Origin: Halohasta litorea
GTDB lineage: Archaea > Halobacteriota > Halobacteria > Halobacteriales > Haloferacaceae
Length of the DNA stretch: 64,000 bases
Direction of reading: 5' to 3'
Assembly: GCF_024494645.1 (NCBI RefSeq)
Contig: NZ_JANHDJ010000002.1
Span: 496,001 to 560,000, forward strand
The number at the start of each line of letters is the position of its first letter. Positions within the stretch are counted from its first letter, which is position 1. A program made the position numbers and the translations under genes. Positions 33,669-44,300 of this stretch are shown here, one piece after another. The notes under the pieces were generated by a model that worked only from the letters and a program-made list of their open reading frames with translations, was not told where the DNA came from and ran no database searches.

Positions 33669-34316
33669 CTACTCCGGAGCTCCGGCGAGAACCTCGACCC
33701 CAGCCGAGGCCCCGATCCGCTCGGCTCCGGCCTCGATCATCCGGATCGTCGTCTCGTAGTCGCCGATGCCTCCGCTGGCCTTGACAGGGAGATACTCAGA
33801 CATGAGCGCGACGTCCGCGACGGTCGCCCCGCGTCGCTCGGCATCCGCAAAGCCGGTCGACGTCTTGACCATCGCGGCGTCGGCATCGACGGCTGCCTCA
33901 CAGGCGCGGTGTTTCTCCGCGTCGGTCAACAGCCCGGCCTCGATGATCACCTTCACCGGAATCGGTACGGAGGCCACGATAGCCGCCAGCTCGTCGGAGA
34001 CGGCCTCGGTGTCGCCTGCTTTGAGCCGACCGACGTTGATGACGACATCCAGCTCGTCGGCCCCGGACTTCCACGCCGAGGCCGCCGCTTCGCGTTTGAT
34101 TCGGCTGGTGTCTTGGCCGTGCGGGAAGCCGATAACGGTTCCAACGGTAAGCGTAGGCGGTGCCTTCTCGGCGGTAGCCTCGACATAACAGGGCGGAATA
34201 CAGACGTTCATCCCGTGGTCGACGGCTTCTTCGACCACGCGGTCGACATCCTTGGGGGTCGTCTCCGGCCCCAACACCGTGTGATCGATCCGGGCGGCGA
34301 GGTCCCTTCGGTCCAT
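33669..34316 (-). CDS. deoC: Deoxyribose-phosphate aldolase DeoC
   Basis: The start at 34316 ([20 protein letters not shown]) is chosen over 34343, matching the usual DeoC N-terminus. The 215-residue protein has the DeoC signatures VCIPPCYV near residue 45, TVIGFPHG near 65, [10 protein letters not shown] near 91, the Schiff-base lysine in MVKTSTGF near 153 and the second lysine in PVKASGGI near 179. It cleaves 2-deoxy-D-ribose 5-phosphate to glyceraldehyde 3-phosphate and acetaldehyde. The uridine phosphorylase 2.5 kb away belongs to the same nucleoside salvage pathway, although the genes are not contiguous. Confidence 0.93.
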   Translation of the reverse strand: MDRRDLAARIDHTVLGPETTPKDVDRVVEEAVDHGMNVCIPPCYVEATAEKAPPTLTVGTVIGFPHGQDTSRIKREAAASAWKSGADELDVVINVGRLKAGDTEAVSDELAAIVASVPIPVKVIIEAGLLTDAEKHRACEAAVDADAAMVKTSTGFADAERRGATVADVALMSEYLPVKASGGIGDYETTIRMIEAGAERIGASAGVEVLAGAPE

Positions 34317-34398
34317 AGGCGGTCGACGGGCGGGTGGGTTCATAAAGGTCGCTTCGGCCTTCGGTACTGTTTTTAAATCGAGCCGACTGCCCCCAAGT

Positions 34399-35223
34399 AT
34401 GGTCTTGCTCCCCGAAGGGTTCTCGCTGCCGCCGCTGCCGTATCTCCTCGGCCTGCTGGCCGCAGCCGTCGCCGTCGGCTACGGACTGGCCAGCCGACGG
34501 CCCCCGGTCACCGCCCGCCACATCGTTGGATTCGCACCGTGGATGGTCGTCGGCTCCGCGCTGCACGTGCTGTACGTGGTCGACGGGCTGCCGCCAGCGG
34601 TCGCGCCGCTCGGTGGGACGGCGGCGGTGTATCTGACAGTCGCGTCGCTCGCGGGGGCGGTCTGGCTGGGTGCGGCCTCGGTTCGTCCGGCCCGACAGGT
34701 GCCGCAGGCTATCGCCGGAAGCGGCCTGGTGGTCCTGCTGCCGGTGATCGGCAGTGCGCTCGCCGTCGGGGCCGACCGCGGCACGCTGGCCCTGGGTTGG
34801 CCTGCGGCGATCGCGGTCGGCTCGGTCGTCCTCACCGGGGTTGCGTGGGTCGTGCTACGGCAGCTCCGGCCCGCCGCGGCGGCTACCACCGGCTCGGTCG
34901 GCCTGTTGGCCGTCTTCGGCCACGCCCTCGACGGCGTTTCGACGGCGGTTGGGGTCGACGTGTTGGGCTTCGGCGAGCGGAGTCCGGTCTCGCGGTGGAT
35001 CATGGCGTTCGCCGACCGGCTGCCGACTGCTGAGGCGCTGGGCAGCGGCTGGCTGTTCGTACTGGTCAAACTGGCAATCGTCGGCGGTATCGTCGTCCTC
35101 TTTGCGGACTACATCGAGGAGGAGCCGACCGAGGGTCTCCTGCTGTTGGGCTTCATTGCAGCTGTCGGACTCGGCCCCGGCGTCCACAATCTGTTGCTGT
35201 TCGCTGTGACTGGCGGCGGCTGA
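34399..35223 (+). CDS. DUF63 family membrane protein
   Basis: The 274-residue protein has seven or eight hydrophobic segments, with the conserved features [21 protein letters not shown] near residue 39 and [29 protein letters not shown] near 175. The C-terminal helix ends [20 protein letters not shown]. These match DUF63, an archaeal integral membrane family of unknown function. A TATA-like gtttttaaatcg at 34368-34379 sits about 22-30 bases before the ATG, so the transcript is probably leaderless. It is followed by another small membrane protein on the same strand. Confidence 0.85.
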   Translation: MVLLPEGFSLPPLPYLLGLLAAAVAVGYGLASRRPPVTARHIVGFAPWMVVGSALHVLYVVDGLPPAVAPLGGTAAVYLTVASLAGAVWLGAASVRPARQVPQAIAGSGLVVLLPVIGSALAVGADRGTLALGWPAAIAVGSVVLTGVAWVVLRQLRPAAAATTGSVGLLAVFGHALDGVSTAVGVDVLGFGERSPVSRWIMAFADRLPTAEALGSGWLFVLVKLAIVGGIVVLFADYIEEEPTEGLLLLGFIAAVGLGPGVHNLLLFAVTGGG

Positions 35224-35320
35224 TCTCGCAACCCCGGTACGTTGATCGAACGGTCAGCCGAGGGCAGTCGGCTCGTGTGTCTGACAAGGTTATATACGTC
35301 CGATTGCGCAGTGTGTAGAT

Positions 35321-35839
35321 ATGCATCGCTTGCCGATCGTTGCTGTTACGGCCGCCGACCCGCTGTCATGGCAGGTGCTGGTCGCGGTCGGCGCGTTGGC
35401 CGGACTGGTGGCTGCGGTCGTGATGGACTGGCCGATGAGCCGCCAGCCCGACGGCTTCACCCCGGCGGCGGTCGCCGCAGGGATCGTCACCCGACAGCCA
35501 GTCGAGGCCGTCTCGTTTCCCGAGCTTCTCATCGTCCACCACGCCGCTGGCCTGCTTGCTGGTGTCCTCTATGGGGTCGTCGTACTCGGAGTTGCCTCGG
35601 GACTGCCGGAACTCGTCCGGATCGGCGGCCTCGATCTCGTCGCTCATCTGCTGGCGGTCGGCCTCGTCGTCGGCTTCATATACGTCTTTTTCGCCCACTT
35701 CGTCCTGCGGCGGGCCGGTGGAAAGAGCTACGAGGAACAGGCGACCGCGATTCGGGGCCAGTGGCTCCGGTCGTCGCTGGTCTTCGGCCTTACGCTGGCA
35801 GTAGTGGTGCCGCTGGTGGCACTCTCGCTGGCTGGCTGA
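35321..35839 (+). CDS. Small polytopic membrane protein, 172 aa, unknown function
   Basis: The protein has four hydrophobic segments (residues about 17-35, 67-90, 100-125 and 148-170). Polar loops contain DWPMSRQPDGFTPAAVAAGIV and a central FFAHFVLRRAGGKSYEEQATAIRGQWL. A TATA-like gttatatacg at 35289-35298 lies 23-32 bases before the ATG, suggesting a leaderless mRNA with its own promoter. I do not recognise a named family. The orientation and proximity to the DUF63 gene suggest no more than shared membrane location. Confidence 0.7.
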   Translation: MHRLPIVAVTAADPLSWQVLVAVGALAGLVAAVVMDWPMSRQPDGFTPAAVAAGIVTRQPVEAVSFPELLIVHHAAGLLAGVLYGVVVLGVASGLPELVRIGGLDLVAHLLAVGLVVGFIYVFFAHFVLRRAGGKSYEEQATAIRGQWLRSSLVFGLTLAVVVPLVALSLAG

Positions 35840-35845
35840 TCGGGA

Positions 35846-36481
35846 TCAGTCGTCCGTTTTGTCGGTCTTTTCCTCGATCTTGCTTTCGATTTCCTCGGTC
35901 TGTGCTTCGAGTTTCTCCTCGACTTTCTCCTCGACCTCGTCTGTTCGGGGCCGCCGGTCGACCCGGTCGTTGATGGCTTCGAGCTTCTCGATGACCTCCG
36001 AGACCTCCTTGCTGACGGTCCGTTCGACCGTCTCTTCGACCGTCTCGTCTACGGTTTTGCCGACCGTCTCGTCGACCGTTTTCTCGACGGTTTCGCCGAC
36101 CGTTTTTTCGACTGTCTCGCCGACCGTTTCGTCTACGGTCTTCTCGACTGCCTCGTCGACTGTCTTGCTGACCGTTTCGTCTACGGTCTTCTCGACGGTT
36201 TCGCCGACCGTTTCATCTACAGTCTTCTCGACTGCCTCGTCGACTGTCTTGCTGACCGTTTCGTCTACGGTTTTCTCGACGGTCTCGGCGACCTCCCGCG
36301 TCATCCAGTCGGGGTCGAAGCGGGCCATCTTCCAGACGACGTGGAGGATGTACGACAGCAGGACGCCGAGGCCGAAGGCGACGCCGACACGGTTGCCGAC
36401 GACGACGAAAAGCGAGATCGCCGCGAACAGCAACAGCCCGTAGGCCAGATCGACCAAGAAGTCGACGCGGTTCGGATTCAT
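35846..36481 (-). CDS. Membrane-anchored protein with TV/EK tetrapeptide-periodic repeat stalk
   Basis: The 211-residue protein has two N-terminal membrane helices (residues about 8-29 and 32-51). A polyampholytic stalk from about residue 64 to 155 is built of ETVEKTVD-like units in which a TV pair recurs every four residues. A charged coiled coil (160-211) ends it. A 28-residue block at 66-93 is repeated exactly at 94-121. Hydrophobic positions every four residues differ from a classical heptad, implying a right-handed or irregular coil. No enzymatic domain is present. A structural or scaffold role at the membrane is inference. Confidence 0.75.
   Translation of the reverse strand: MNPNRVDFLVDLAYGLLLFAAISLFVVVGNRVGVAFGLGVLLSYILHVVWKMARFDPDWMTREVAETVEKTVDETVSKTVDEAVEKTVDETVGETVEKTVDETVSKTVDEAVEKTVDETVGETVEKTVGETVEKTVDETVGKTVDETVEETVERTVSKEVSEVIEKLEAINDRVDRRPRTDEVEEKVEEKLEAQTEEIESKIEEKTDKTDD
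36119..36286. repeat. Two tandem 84-bp units inside the stalk-protein gene
   Basis: Units 36203-36286 and 36119-36202 encode the same 28 residues, followed by further degenerate 12- and 24-bp repeats to about 36010. Such arrays are prone to length change between strains. Confidence 0.7.
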
Positions 36482-36622
36482 CGATACTCACCGGCTGATT
36501 GCGGCTGTTTCTCCATCATATACTGGCTATTTGCGTTCAACGGGGGAAAAGGACGTGATTGGGCCGCGGGCCGCGACTACCGACATCGGACGGTTTTTGT
36601 CGTCACCGCCGGACCGGTAGCT

Positions 36623-37348
36623 ATGGCCAAACAGCCGCATCTGCTGATCGAGACGGGCGATGTACACGATCTGGCGATCATCCCGGGAGACCCCGGCCGC
36701 GTCGACCGGATCGCCGAGCAGTGTACGAACGTCGAGTTCATCGCCGAAAACCGCGAATATAAACTGATTAACGCCACCTACGAAGGCCGAGAACTGACCA
36801 TCTGTTCGACCGGGATCGGCTGTCCGTCGGCCGCGATCGCCATCGAGGAACTTCAGGCCGCGGGCGTCGAGACGGTGATCCGGTGTGGGACTACTGGCGC
36901 ACTGCAGGCCGACATGGAGATCGGCGATATGGTCGTCGCTACCGGCGCGGCCAAGGAGGAGGGAACCACGAAACGCTACGAGTCGGCGACCTACCCCGCG
37001 GTACCGGACTACGAGGTTCTTCAGGGACTTGTCGACGCCGCCGAAGCAAATGACGAAGACGTTCACATTGGGCCGATCGTCTCCGACGATGCCTTCTATG
37101 CCGAAAGCGACGACTACGTCGACGACTGGGAGGAAGCCAATCTCCTCGCTATCGAGATGGAAGCCGCCGCAGTCTTCTCGCTCGCACGACGCAAGGGGAT
37201 GCGCGCCGGTGCGATCTGTACGGTCGACGGCAACCTCGTCGAAGGCACCCAGAAAGGGGCCGATGGCGACGAGGAGCTGCCCGAAAAGGCGAAAAACAAC
37301 GTCGAACGCGCGATTGCGATTACGCTGGCTGCGGCCGCCGAGTTATAA
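36623..37348 (+). CDS. udp: Uridine phosphorylase / nucleoside phosphorylase family
   Basis: The frame is open far upstream, but the ATG at 36623 (MAKQPHLLIETGDVHDLAIIPGDPGRVDRIA) matches the family N-terminus. The 241-residue enzyme has the phosphate-binding GDPGR at residues 21-25, STGIGCPSAAIAIEEL near 62, RCGTTGALQ near 86 and the ribose/base site EMEAAAVFSLARRKG near 177. This NP-1 family pattern fits uridine phosphorylase, which splits uridine with phosphate to uracil and ribose 1-phosphate. Specificity between uridine and purine nucleosides cannot be fixed by eye. Confidence 0.88.
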   Translation: MAKQPHLLIETGDVHDLAIIPGDPGRVDRIAEQCTNVEFIAENREYKLINATYEGRELTICSTGIGCPSAAIAIEELQAAGVETVIRCGTTGALQADMEIGDMVVATGAAKEEGTTKRYESATYPAVPDYEVLQGLVDAAEANDEDVHIGPIVSDDAFYAESDDYVDDWEEANLLAIEMEAAAVFSLARRKGMRAGAICTVDGNLVEGTQKGADGDEELPEKAKNNVERAIAITLAAAAEL

Positions 37349-37463
37349 GCCGATTTCAGCGACCAAGGTTTATAAATAATATAAAAAGGAAACCAACGGG
37401 TATGTCGGTATCCGAACTCATTTATAACTGGTCGTGGCTCGTCGGTCGGCGGGGTGCCGACTG

Positions 37464-38180
37464 ATGTGGCTCGCCGCCCTCGGGGTCGTCTTCGTCGGTC
37501 TGGGCGTCGCTATGGGTTGGTACGGGCTTCGACCGCTCGCGGTAGTTCCGCGACTCCTTCGGCGCGGGGTCCAGGAGCCCTCGACTGTCTCCGAGCGTTC
37601 GTTCGTCGTCTGTCGTGGGACTGCGACCCCAGGCGAGGAGGGACCGATTGCCGCGCCGTTTACCGGCCGGGAGTGTCTCGGTTTCGAGTTCGAGGTGACC
37701 GAACGCCAACCCTCGGTCGTCGGCCTCCCGTGGTTCGACAGCTACCTCGACGACGGCGTCGCGACGACGGCGTTCGAACTCGACGGCAGCCACGGCAGCC
37801 TCGCGGTCGACCCCTCGCCGCGCCGCTTTTCGCTGGATACCGAGCCGACGGTTACCACCGTCGGCCCAAGCGAGACGCCGTCGGATCGAATCCAGCAGTT
37901 CCTGGAGGTTCGTGAACTCCCGGCGGTCGCCCGCTGGCTCGCGGCGATTCCGTTCTTCGGTCGCCGCCGCTTCGTCGAACGTCGGATCGACCCCGGTGAG
38001 GAGTATCTCATCGCCGGGACCGTCGACCACCGGGCAGGGCGGCCCACGTTCACGGACGATCACGTGATCACCGATCGCTCGCCGTGGGAGTTCGCACTCG
38101 GTCGGCTTCGGACTGCCGTGCTTCCGGTGGTCGTTGCTGTCGTGTTCGTCGCGATGGGGTCATGGGCACTGCTCGCATAG
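37464..38180 (+). CDS. Membrane protein of the GIDE-like haloarchaeal family, unknown function
   Basis: The ATG at 37464 (MWLAALGVVFVGLGVAMGWYGLRPL) begins directly at the first membrane helix and is preferred over 37434. The 238-residue protein has one N-terminal and one C-terminal membrane helix (last about 22 residues, VLPVVVAVVFVAMGSWAL). Between them is a soluble beta-rich domain with RSFVVCRGTATPGEEGPIAAPFTGRECLGFEFEV, resembling the GIDE domain of membrane-bound proteins. The protein at 49085 has a comparable layout. The family has no known activity in archaea. Confidence 0.6.
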   Translation: MWLAALGVVFVGLGVAMGWYGLRPLAVVPRLLRRGVQEPSTVSERSFVVCRGTATPGEEGPIAAPFTGRECLGFEFEVTERQPSVVGLPWFDSYLDDGVATTAFELDGSHGSLAVDPSPRRFSLDTEPTVTTVGPSETPSDRIQQFLEVRELPAVARWLAAIPFFGRRRFVERRIDPGEEYLIAGTVDHRAGRPTFTDDHVITDRSPWEFALGRLRTAVLPVVVAVVFVAMGSWALLA

Positions 38181-38290
38181 GGGAGGAGCGTCTTGTCGGC
38201 TGGCTACGCGACACCAGCGTGTTCGCAGCGGATGTTCGTTGATAGTCTCCGGATAGAGAAGCTTATGCTGTCGAGTAGCGCCGACAGCGT

Positions 38291-38830
38291 ATGGTATCCC
38301 GTCGAACACTACTGTCGGCGCTCGGTGGAGCAGTAGCAATTGCTGGCTGTCTCTCGGGAGGGCCAGACCCCGACCCCGTGGCAGTCGCCGAGCCAGCCGA
38401 GACGGACGAACCCGATGACCGCGCGGCGGCCGTCGAGCCGACCGACCCCGAGTCGGCGGCGTGGCGGTTCTACGAGGCGCTGCTCGGCGGGGAGGCCGAT
38501 GCGCTAAACGACCGGCTGGTCCACCCCGAGTCGCCGGGCTACCCGGTCGCGGCCGCCGACCTGCCGCCCGAACGGTTCAGCCAGTTCGAGACGGTCCGGA
38601 TCGCCGACACCGAGGCGGTCTCGGTCCAGGATCGGGTCGTCCAGGAGCTCTACCCGAACGTGACTCGGACCTCCCGCACTCGGAAGGCGATGGGGGCCGA
38701 CCGGATGCAGTACGTCCACACTCGGTTTTATATTACGCGCCCCGACGACGACGGCGTCTACGAGGCCGATACCGTCGACTATCTCGTCGAAGACGACGGC
38801 CGGTGGTACGTCCGCTATGAGGGCCCGTAG
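38291..38830 (+). CDS. Tat-exported lipoprotein with NTF2-like domain, unknown function
   Basis: The 179-residue protein starts MVSRRTLLSALGGAVAIAGC: a twin-arginine signal followed by a lipobox with Cys20 as the predicted lipid anchor. After a Pro/Asp/Glu-rich linker (residues 24-55), a globular domain of about 115 residues (SAAWRFYEALLGGEADALNDRL to YLVEDDGRWYVRYEGP) resembles NTF2-like or SnoaL-type folds. It is predicted to sit on the outer face of the cell membrane. Ligand and function are unknown. Confidence 0.72.
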   Translation: MVSRRTLLSALGGAVAIAGCLSGGPDPDPVAVAEPAETDEPDDRAAAVEPTDPESAAWRFYEALLGGEADALNDRLVHPESPGYPVAAADLPPERFSQFETVRIADTEAVSVQDRVVQELYPNVTRTSRTRKAMGADRMQYVHTRFYITRPDDDGVYEADTVDYLVEDDGRWYVRYEGP

Positions 38831-38902
38831 GACTGCCGCATCCCCGGCGAGGCTCCCGCATTGTGGTCGCGTCGACGGCCACACAGAACGCTCCCAGTGT
38901 CG

Positions 38903-39604
38903 CTACTCGTCTTTCCACTCGCCCGATTCTTCGCCGTGGATTTCGCCTTTGGCCTCTCGGCGCAAGGGCCATTTGGCAACCACGAAGACGCCGAGGTAGA
39001 ACATGCCGAGTAGCGTGGCGACAACGATGCCATCCACGCCGGGGAGTGCTGCGGCCTCGGTCCACTGTGATTCGGGGGTAAACAGCGTCACCTTCGCCAC
39101 CCATGCTGCGCCGACAATGACGTACAACAGTGCGTAAATCCGACGAACACGTCGGGAGAGCGCCTCCAGTGTGGTTACTTTGAACGTTTGGTTCCGGAGG
39201 TCCTCGCTCAACTCTTCACGCCACGCCTCGTGTTCGACGCCCGTTGGATCGATCGCGTTGGCGAAGACGTTCTCCTGGAAAAAGCGCACTCGCGCCCGGT
39301 AGACATCGTAGAACCGGTAGCGCCGGATCTCGAACCACAGAAAGACACTGAGTATAAGGATGCCGACGAGCAGGAGGAAGGCGGGCATCTCCGGGCTCGC
39401 AAACACGACCGACAGCAACGCGGCCAACACCGTAATCGCCCAGTTCGTCGTCTGATCGATCCGATCCTGCGCGGTGGTGGCCTGACTGATCTCCCCCCGG
39501 TAGTAGTGGGGAAGCACCGACAACAGGGTCTCCGGATCCTCCGCGACCCGCGCGCCGACCTCTTGGTCGGGTGAATTCTCCGTGCTATCGTAATCATCAG
39601 CCAT
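38903..39604 (-). CDS. DUF2270 family membrane protein
   Basis: The start at 39604 (MADDYDSTENSPDQEVG) is chosen over 39631. The 233-residue protein has an acidic N-terminus and the motif HYYRGEISQATTAQDRIDQTTNWAITVL near residue 43. Two membrane helices follow (residues about 61-100), then IRRYRFYDVYRARVRFFQENVFA and two more helices near 165-215. These are DUF2270 features. The family is widespread in haloarchaea and some bacteria, with no known function. Confidence 0.82.
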   Translation of the reverse strand: MADDYDSTENSPDQEVGARVAEDPETLLSVLPHYYRGEISQATTAQDRIDQTTNWAITVLAALLSVVFASPEMPAFLLLVGILILSVFLWFEIRRYRFYDVYRARVRFFQENVFANAIDPTGVEHEAWREELSEDLRNQTFKVTTLEALSRRVRRIYALLYVIVGAAWVAKVTLFTPESQWTEAAALPGVDGIVVATLLGMFYLGVFVVAKWPLRREAKGEIHGEESGEWKDE

Positions 39605-39680
39605 GGACGAGACGACGACCGCAACGTCCATAGAACCATGTTGTCACTCGGCCCAGTGCCGAACCACAGCCGCGAACGAG

Positions 39681-41165
39681 TCAGTGTGACCGGGTTTCGC
39701 TGTCGACTGTCTCGGTCGTCTCCGACGGCGAACGGGTCGCTTTCTCGGGCGGATCGTCGGGATCCGACAGACTGGCAGCGAGAAGCGAAAGCGGGAGCAT
39801 GAGGACGCCGACGACACCTATGATGACTGGGAGCACAAACAGAATCAGGAAGGACGGTCGGCTATCGAACGGGACGAAGGCCCCACCGGCGACGACGAAC
39901 GCGGCCACCGCGCCACAGAGGGCGGCCACCGCCGACCGCGTCACGTCGAACCCATCCCCATCGACCGCGAGTCCGAAGGCCGGAGCAACCGCAAACGGGA
40001 GATGGATCGCCATCGCGTGGATGACCGTCGGTACGAGTCCCGTGAACCGCGGGTTGCCAGTGCCGAGTCCCGGCAACAGCCCGCCGACCGCGAGCGTGGC
40101 GGCGAGACCGACCGCCAGCGCGCCGCGAACCGAGCGGAGCCAGTCGGGACGCTCGATGGCCGCTGCGCCGGTACCGAGGTAGATCACCCCGACGCCGAGG
40201 AGGGTCGCTGGGAGCACCCGGAGGGCGGCGAGCAGCCCGACGGCGAGGCCGATTCCGGTGACGCCAGCGGCGAACCAGTTGACATCGGTCGGGAGTCGGT
40301 CGGTATCGAACAGGAGTGGGTCGACGTCGGAGCGAAGCAGGTCGGCCTCGGTCGGCGTCCAAACAGTCCAGCGCACCACGGCGGCGATACCGATCAGGAC
40401 GAGCCCGAAGACGACTGCCGCGGGGAGCACGATGTCCCGCACGTTCGAGAGCCAGATCGGCAGCGACGCCAGCGTGAGCGCCGCGTCGACGCGAGTCGAG
40501 CCGGTTCCCGGTTCCGCATAGGCGATATAAAACTCGTGGTACAGCTCCGCCCGGTCCTCGGTCGCTGCCGTTCGTTGCCACGTCACTGTTCCCTCGGAGA
40601 CGGTCGGCAGCTCGCTGTCGGTCGCGTACTCGTCGTCGATGATCGAGCGGGGATCGTTGGCCACGACCGCCCCCTCGGGGCCGCTAATCGAAACCCGATC
40701 GGCGTTGAGAACCAACCCCCAACTGCCGCCTGAATGGAAGTAGTCGGCGACGAGCACGCCAGCATGGCGGCTCCCGGCGTCGGGGTCGTGGAACCGGATC
40801 TGGGCCGTCCCGTTGTCGACGGTCGCCGACTTGAGCCGCACCGACCCCGCCGACTCCGCTGCCACCCCCTCACTGACGGTCGCCTCCCGCGCGATGGGCC
40901 TGAGCCGTTCGGGGTTGGCTGCAAGCCGCTCGGCGCTCGCCTCGGTAAGTCGGTTCGTGACCATCCACGTCGCCGATCCGTTGGCGTCGAGCCGGATCTC
41001 GGCTGTAGAGTGGGTGACGTTGACTGAAACTCCCTGCTGTCCGGCGGCCTCCTCGAAGGACGAGCCGCACGGCCCACAGACCGGTTCCGGCGGTGAGCTG
41101 GCGATCGCCGGTGCGGCGAGACACACCACGGCAAGGAGACCAACCAGGAGACCAACGCGTTTCAC
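39681..41165 (-). CDS. Exported membrane protein with extracytoplasmic N-terminal domain, unknown function
   Basis: The 494-residue protein begins with a Sec-type signal peptide (MKRVGLLVGLLAVVCLAAPAIA). An extracytoplasmic domain of about 220 residues follows, with Cys30 and Cys33 (PVCGPCGSSFEEA) and repeated beta segments. After about residue 240 there are eight or so membrane helices and a polar Thr/Glu-rich tail. Similar proteins occur in haloarchaea as uncharacterised membrane proteins. The Cys pair resembles a metal or redox site but is not sufficient for a call. It is divergent from the large Bat-type regulator gene. Confidence 0.6.
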   Translation of the reverse strand: MKRVGLLVGLLAVVCLAAPAIASSPPEPVCGPCGSSFEEAAGQQGVSVNVTHSTAEIRLDANGSATWMVTNRLTEASAERLAANPERLRPIAREATVSEGVAAESAGSVRLKSATVDNGTAQIRFHDPDAGSRHAGVLVADYFHSGGSWGLVLNADRVSISGPEGAVVANDPRSIIDDEYATDSELPTVSEGTVTWQRTAATEDRAELYHEFYIAYAEPGTGSTRVDAALTLASLPIWLSNVRDIVLPAAVVFGLVLIGIAAVVRWTVWTPTEADLLRSDVDPLLFDTDRLPTDVNWFAAGVTGIGLAVGLLAALRVLPATLLGVGVIYLGTGAAAIERPDWLRSVRGALAVGLAATLAVGGLLPGLGTGNPRFTGLVPTVIHAMAIHLPFAVAPAFGLAVDGDGFDVTRSAVAALCGAVAAFVVAGGAFVPFDSRPSFLILFVLPVIIGVVGVLMLPLSLLAASLSDPDDPPEKATRSPSETTETVDSETRSH

Positions 41166-41321
41166 TGCCTCTACGTGTCAGCCACCCGAATAAATGTCTT
41201 CTGGACGGAATCTCACGCCAGCTACTACATCGTCCGGGATGAGACGCTTGTAAACGCGCCAAGTAGTTGAGTGGCTTTTATATTTCTCCCAGAAGTTCAT
41301 TCGAACGATACACTGCTACAT

Positions 41322-44300
41322 ATGAGTGGACCCCGCCAGCAACTACAGGTGACGGTGGTCGGCAACGGGGATGTGGCGTCCCTCGACAGCACGGCGGCCA
41401 CCGACCGGAGCGTGTCGGTTTCGACGACGGGGGTCGATGGGCTCTCGCCGCAGGGCATTGAGGCCGACTGTCTGGTCGTCGACGGACCGAACATCGAGTC
41501 GTGGGACGGGCTCGTCGACCGCGTTACTGACCGCCGCCCACGGCTGCCTGTCGTCGTTCTCGTCGAGGGGAGCGTCGCCGCCGGGACGGTCGGCGACGCC
41601 ATCGAAGCCGGGGCGGCCGACTACCTCCCCCGGTCGCTCTGGTCCGAGCGGCCGTCGCTGGTGGCGCGCCGACTGGCCTCGGTCGTCGACGAATCCGAAT
41701 CGGTCTCCGCCGACGAACCCCCGGCGAATCCCGACGCGGGAACGGACTCGTCGGCCGACCGGCTGCTCGATGGGACCGCTCGCGGCCTCTTCGAGAGCGT
41801 CTCCGACGGCCTCGTGATCCACGAGACGGAGACGGGGACGATCCTGGACTGCAACAGCCGCTTTTGTGAGCTAACCGACTACAGCTGCGCGGAACTGCTC
41901 GGCCGGACAGTCGACTGCGTGGTCGCGACCGGCGAGGAGTACTCCTACGAGCAGGCCAGAGCGCGGATCAGACGCGCGGCCGAAGCGGGGCCACAGCTCT
42001 TCGAGTGGCGCGGCGAAACACAGAGCGGCGAGACGTTTCCGGTCGAAGTCCATCTGGATCAGACGACTCTCGACGACACCGAGTGTGTGGTGGCGAGCGT
42101 CCGGGATATCACCGATCGCCGGGCCCGACAGCAACGACTGGAGGCTGCCCGCGACCGCCGGTCGGTGCTGTTCGAGAACTCGCCTGACCCTATCGTCACG
42201 GTCGCCCGCGAGGATGGCCAGCCCCACATCACCGAGGTCAACACCGCTTTCGAGGAGACGTTCGGCTTCGACGAAACGACGGCGGTCGATCGGCCGCTGT
42301 CGGAGGTTGTCGTCCCCGAGGAGCGCCAGGATCGCCACCGACAGCTTCGGGCCCGCGCGCAGTCGGGGGACTCCCTCGAAGCCGAGGTCAGGCGGGAGAC
42401 TGCCGACGGGCTCAGGGATTTCCTGATCCGGGTCCTCCCATACCAGACCGACGACGACAGCCGCGCCTACGTCTGGTATACCGACATCACCGACCGGAAG
42501 GAACGCGAGCGGGCTCTCGAACGCGAGCGCGACCAGCGGTCGGTGCTGTTCGAGAACAACCCCGACCCTGTCGCTGGCCTCGAATTCGTCGACGGAGAGC
42601 CGATCATCCGCGAGGTCAACCCCGCCTTCGAGAACGTCTTCGGCTTCGACGCCGAAACGGTGCTTGGCGCGACCGTCGAGGAGGCCGTGGTGCCCGAAGG
42701 CGAACGCGAGGCCCACGATCGGATTCGCAGGCAGGCGGCGGCGGGCGAAACCATCGAGGACGAAGGTCCCCGGCGGACTGCCGACGGCCTCCGGCAGTTC
42801 GTCTTTCGGGTGATCCAGTTCAACGACGATCCAGGAACGACCGACGCCTACGTCTGGTATACCGACGTGACCGAGCGCCGACGCCACGAACGGGCCGTCG
42901 AGACGCTCCAGGAGGCCACCGGGCAGATGCAGCGGGTCAACAGCCACGAGGCGGTGACCGATATTGCGGTCGAGGCCGCCCGCGAGGCGCTCGACCTCCC
43001 GGTGACGATCTGCTGGCTCCAGGACGACGAGACCGCCCGCCTCGATCCGGTTGCGGCGACCGACGCAGCCCACGAGCGGGGGCTGTGGAAGGCAGTCACA
43101 CCGGAGTGTGCGGTGTACGATTCCTTCGAGGCCGACGAGATGGCCCAGTACGGCCCGGACGAACACGGTGTAGATAGCCCGCTGTCTGGACTCTTTTTGC
43201 CGCTTGGAGACCACGGACTGCTCGCGGCGGGCCACGAGAACGGTTCGTATGACGACGTAATTCTCGACGTCGCCGCCACGCTGGCCGAGCAGACCGAGAC
43301 CGCACTGAGTCGGGTGCAACGCGCCCAGGAGGTCCGTGAGAGCGAGCGCCGCCTCCAGGCGATCGTCGACCGGATCGACGAGGCGATCTTCCTGGCGCCG
43401 GTGCCGGATCTGAACGCGACCGACATCGAGCCGGACTTCGTGAGTTCGGGCTACGAGGATATCTGGGGCCAATCGCTCGAAACCATCCACGACCGCCACG
43501 AGGAGGGGTTTTTCGGGACGATCCACCCCGAGGATTACGAGGGGTACGTCGGGTTCATCCAGCGGCTCATGGCGGCGGTCGAAGCCGGTGATCCGGCCGC
43601 CAGCTACAGCCGCGAGTACCGAATCCAGCGACCCGACGGCGAGGTTCGGTGGGTCCACTCGGATTTCTACCCGACCGACTGGGCCGAGGGGCCGCGGCGA
43701 ATGGTGATCGCCAGCCGGGATATTACCGCCAGGAAGGAGCGCCACCGCACTCTCGAATCGTTCCACGACGCGACCGCCGAGCTGACGACTGCCGACACCG
43801 TCGACGAGGCGGGGCGGCTGGCCGTCGAGGCCGCCGCCTCGGTTTTCGAGCTTCCGGCAACGGCGGTCTACCACTACGACGCCGATACCGCCACCCTCGA
43901 CCCGCGGGCGACCGGCCCCGAACTGCCGCCGCCAGCGGAGCTACCGCCGCTTGATGCCGACTACGAGCAGGTCTGGGAGGCGTTCATCGGCGAGGGAATG
44001 ACACGGGTGACCGTCGACGACGAGCCACCCCTCGCGGTCGGCCCCGCCGAGGAGCTGTTGGTGTTCCCGCTGGGCGGCAACGGCGTGTTGGCTGTCTGGC
44101 GCTCCGGCGAAACGTTCGACACCGACGCCGCCAGCATCCTCGCAGCGACCCTTGAAGCCGCCCTCAACCGCCTCCGCGGCGAGCGGCAGCTCGAGTCCCG
44201 CCGGAAGGAGCTGGAGGCCCAGACCGAACGCGCCCAGCGCCTCGATGCGGTCGCCGAACTCACCCAGCGCGTCGAGGCCGCCATCACGACGACCTCCTCT

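Noticed and set aside
36010-36290. Apparent CRISPR-like array of short repeats
   Set aside because: The repeats are in frame, encode the TV/EK stalk and have no unique spacers of equal length.
41871-43874. 667-codon minus-strand frame opposite the Bat-type regulator
   Set aside because: The + strand has repeated PAS and GAF signatures in one frame. The opposite frame is low-complexity and lacks a promoter.
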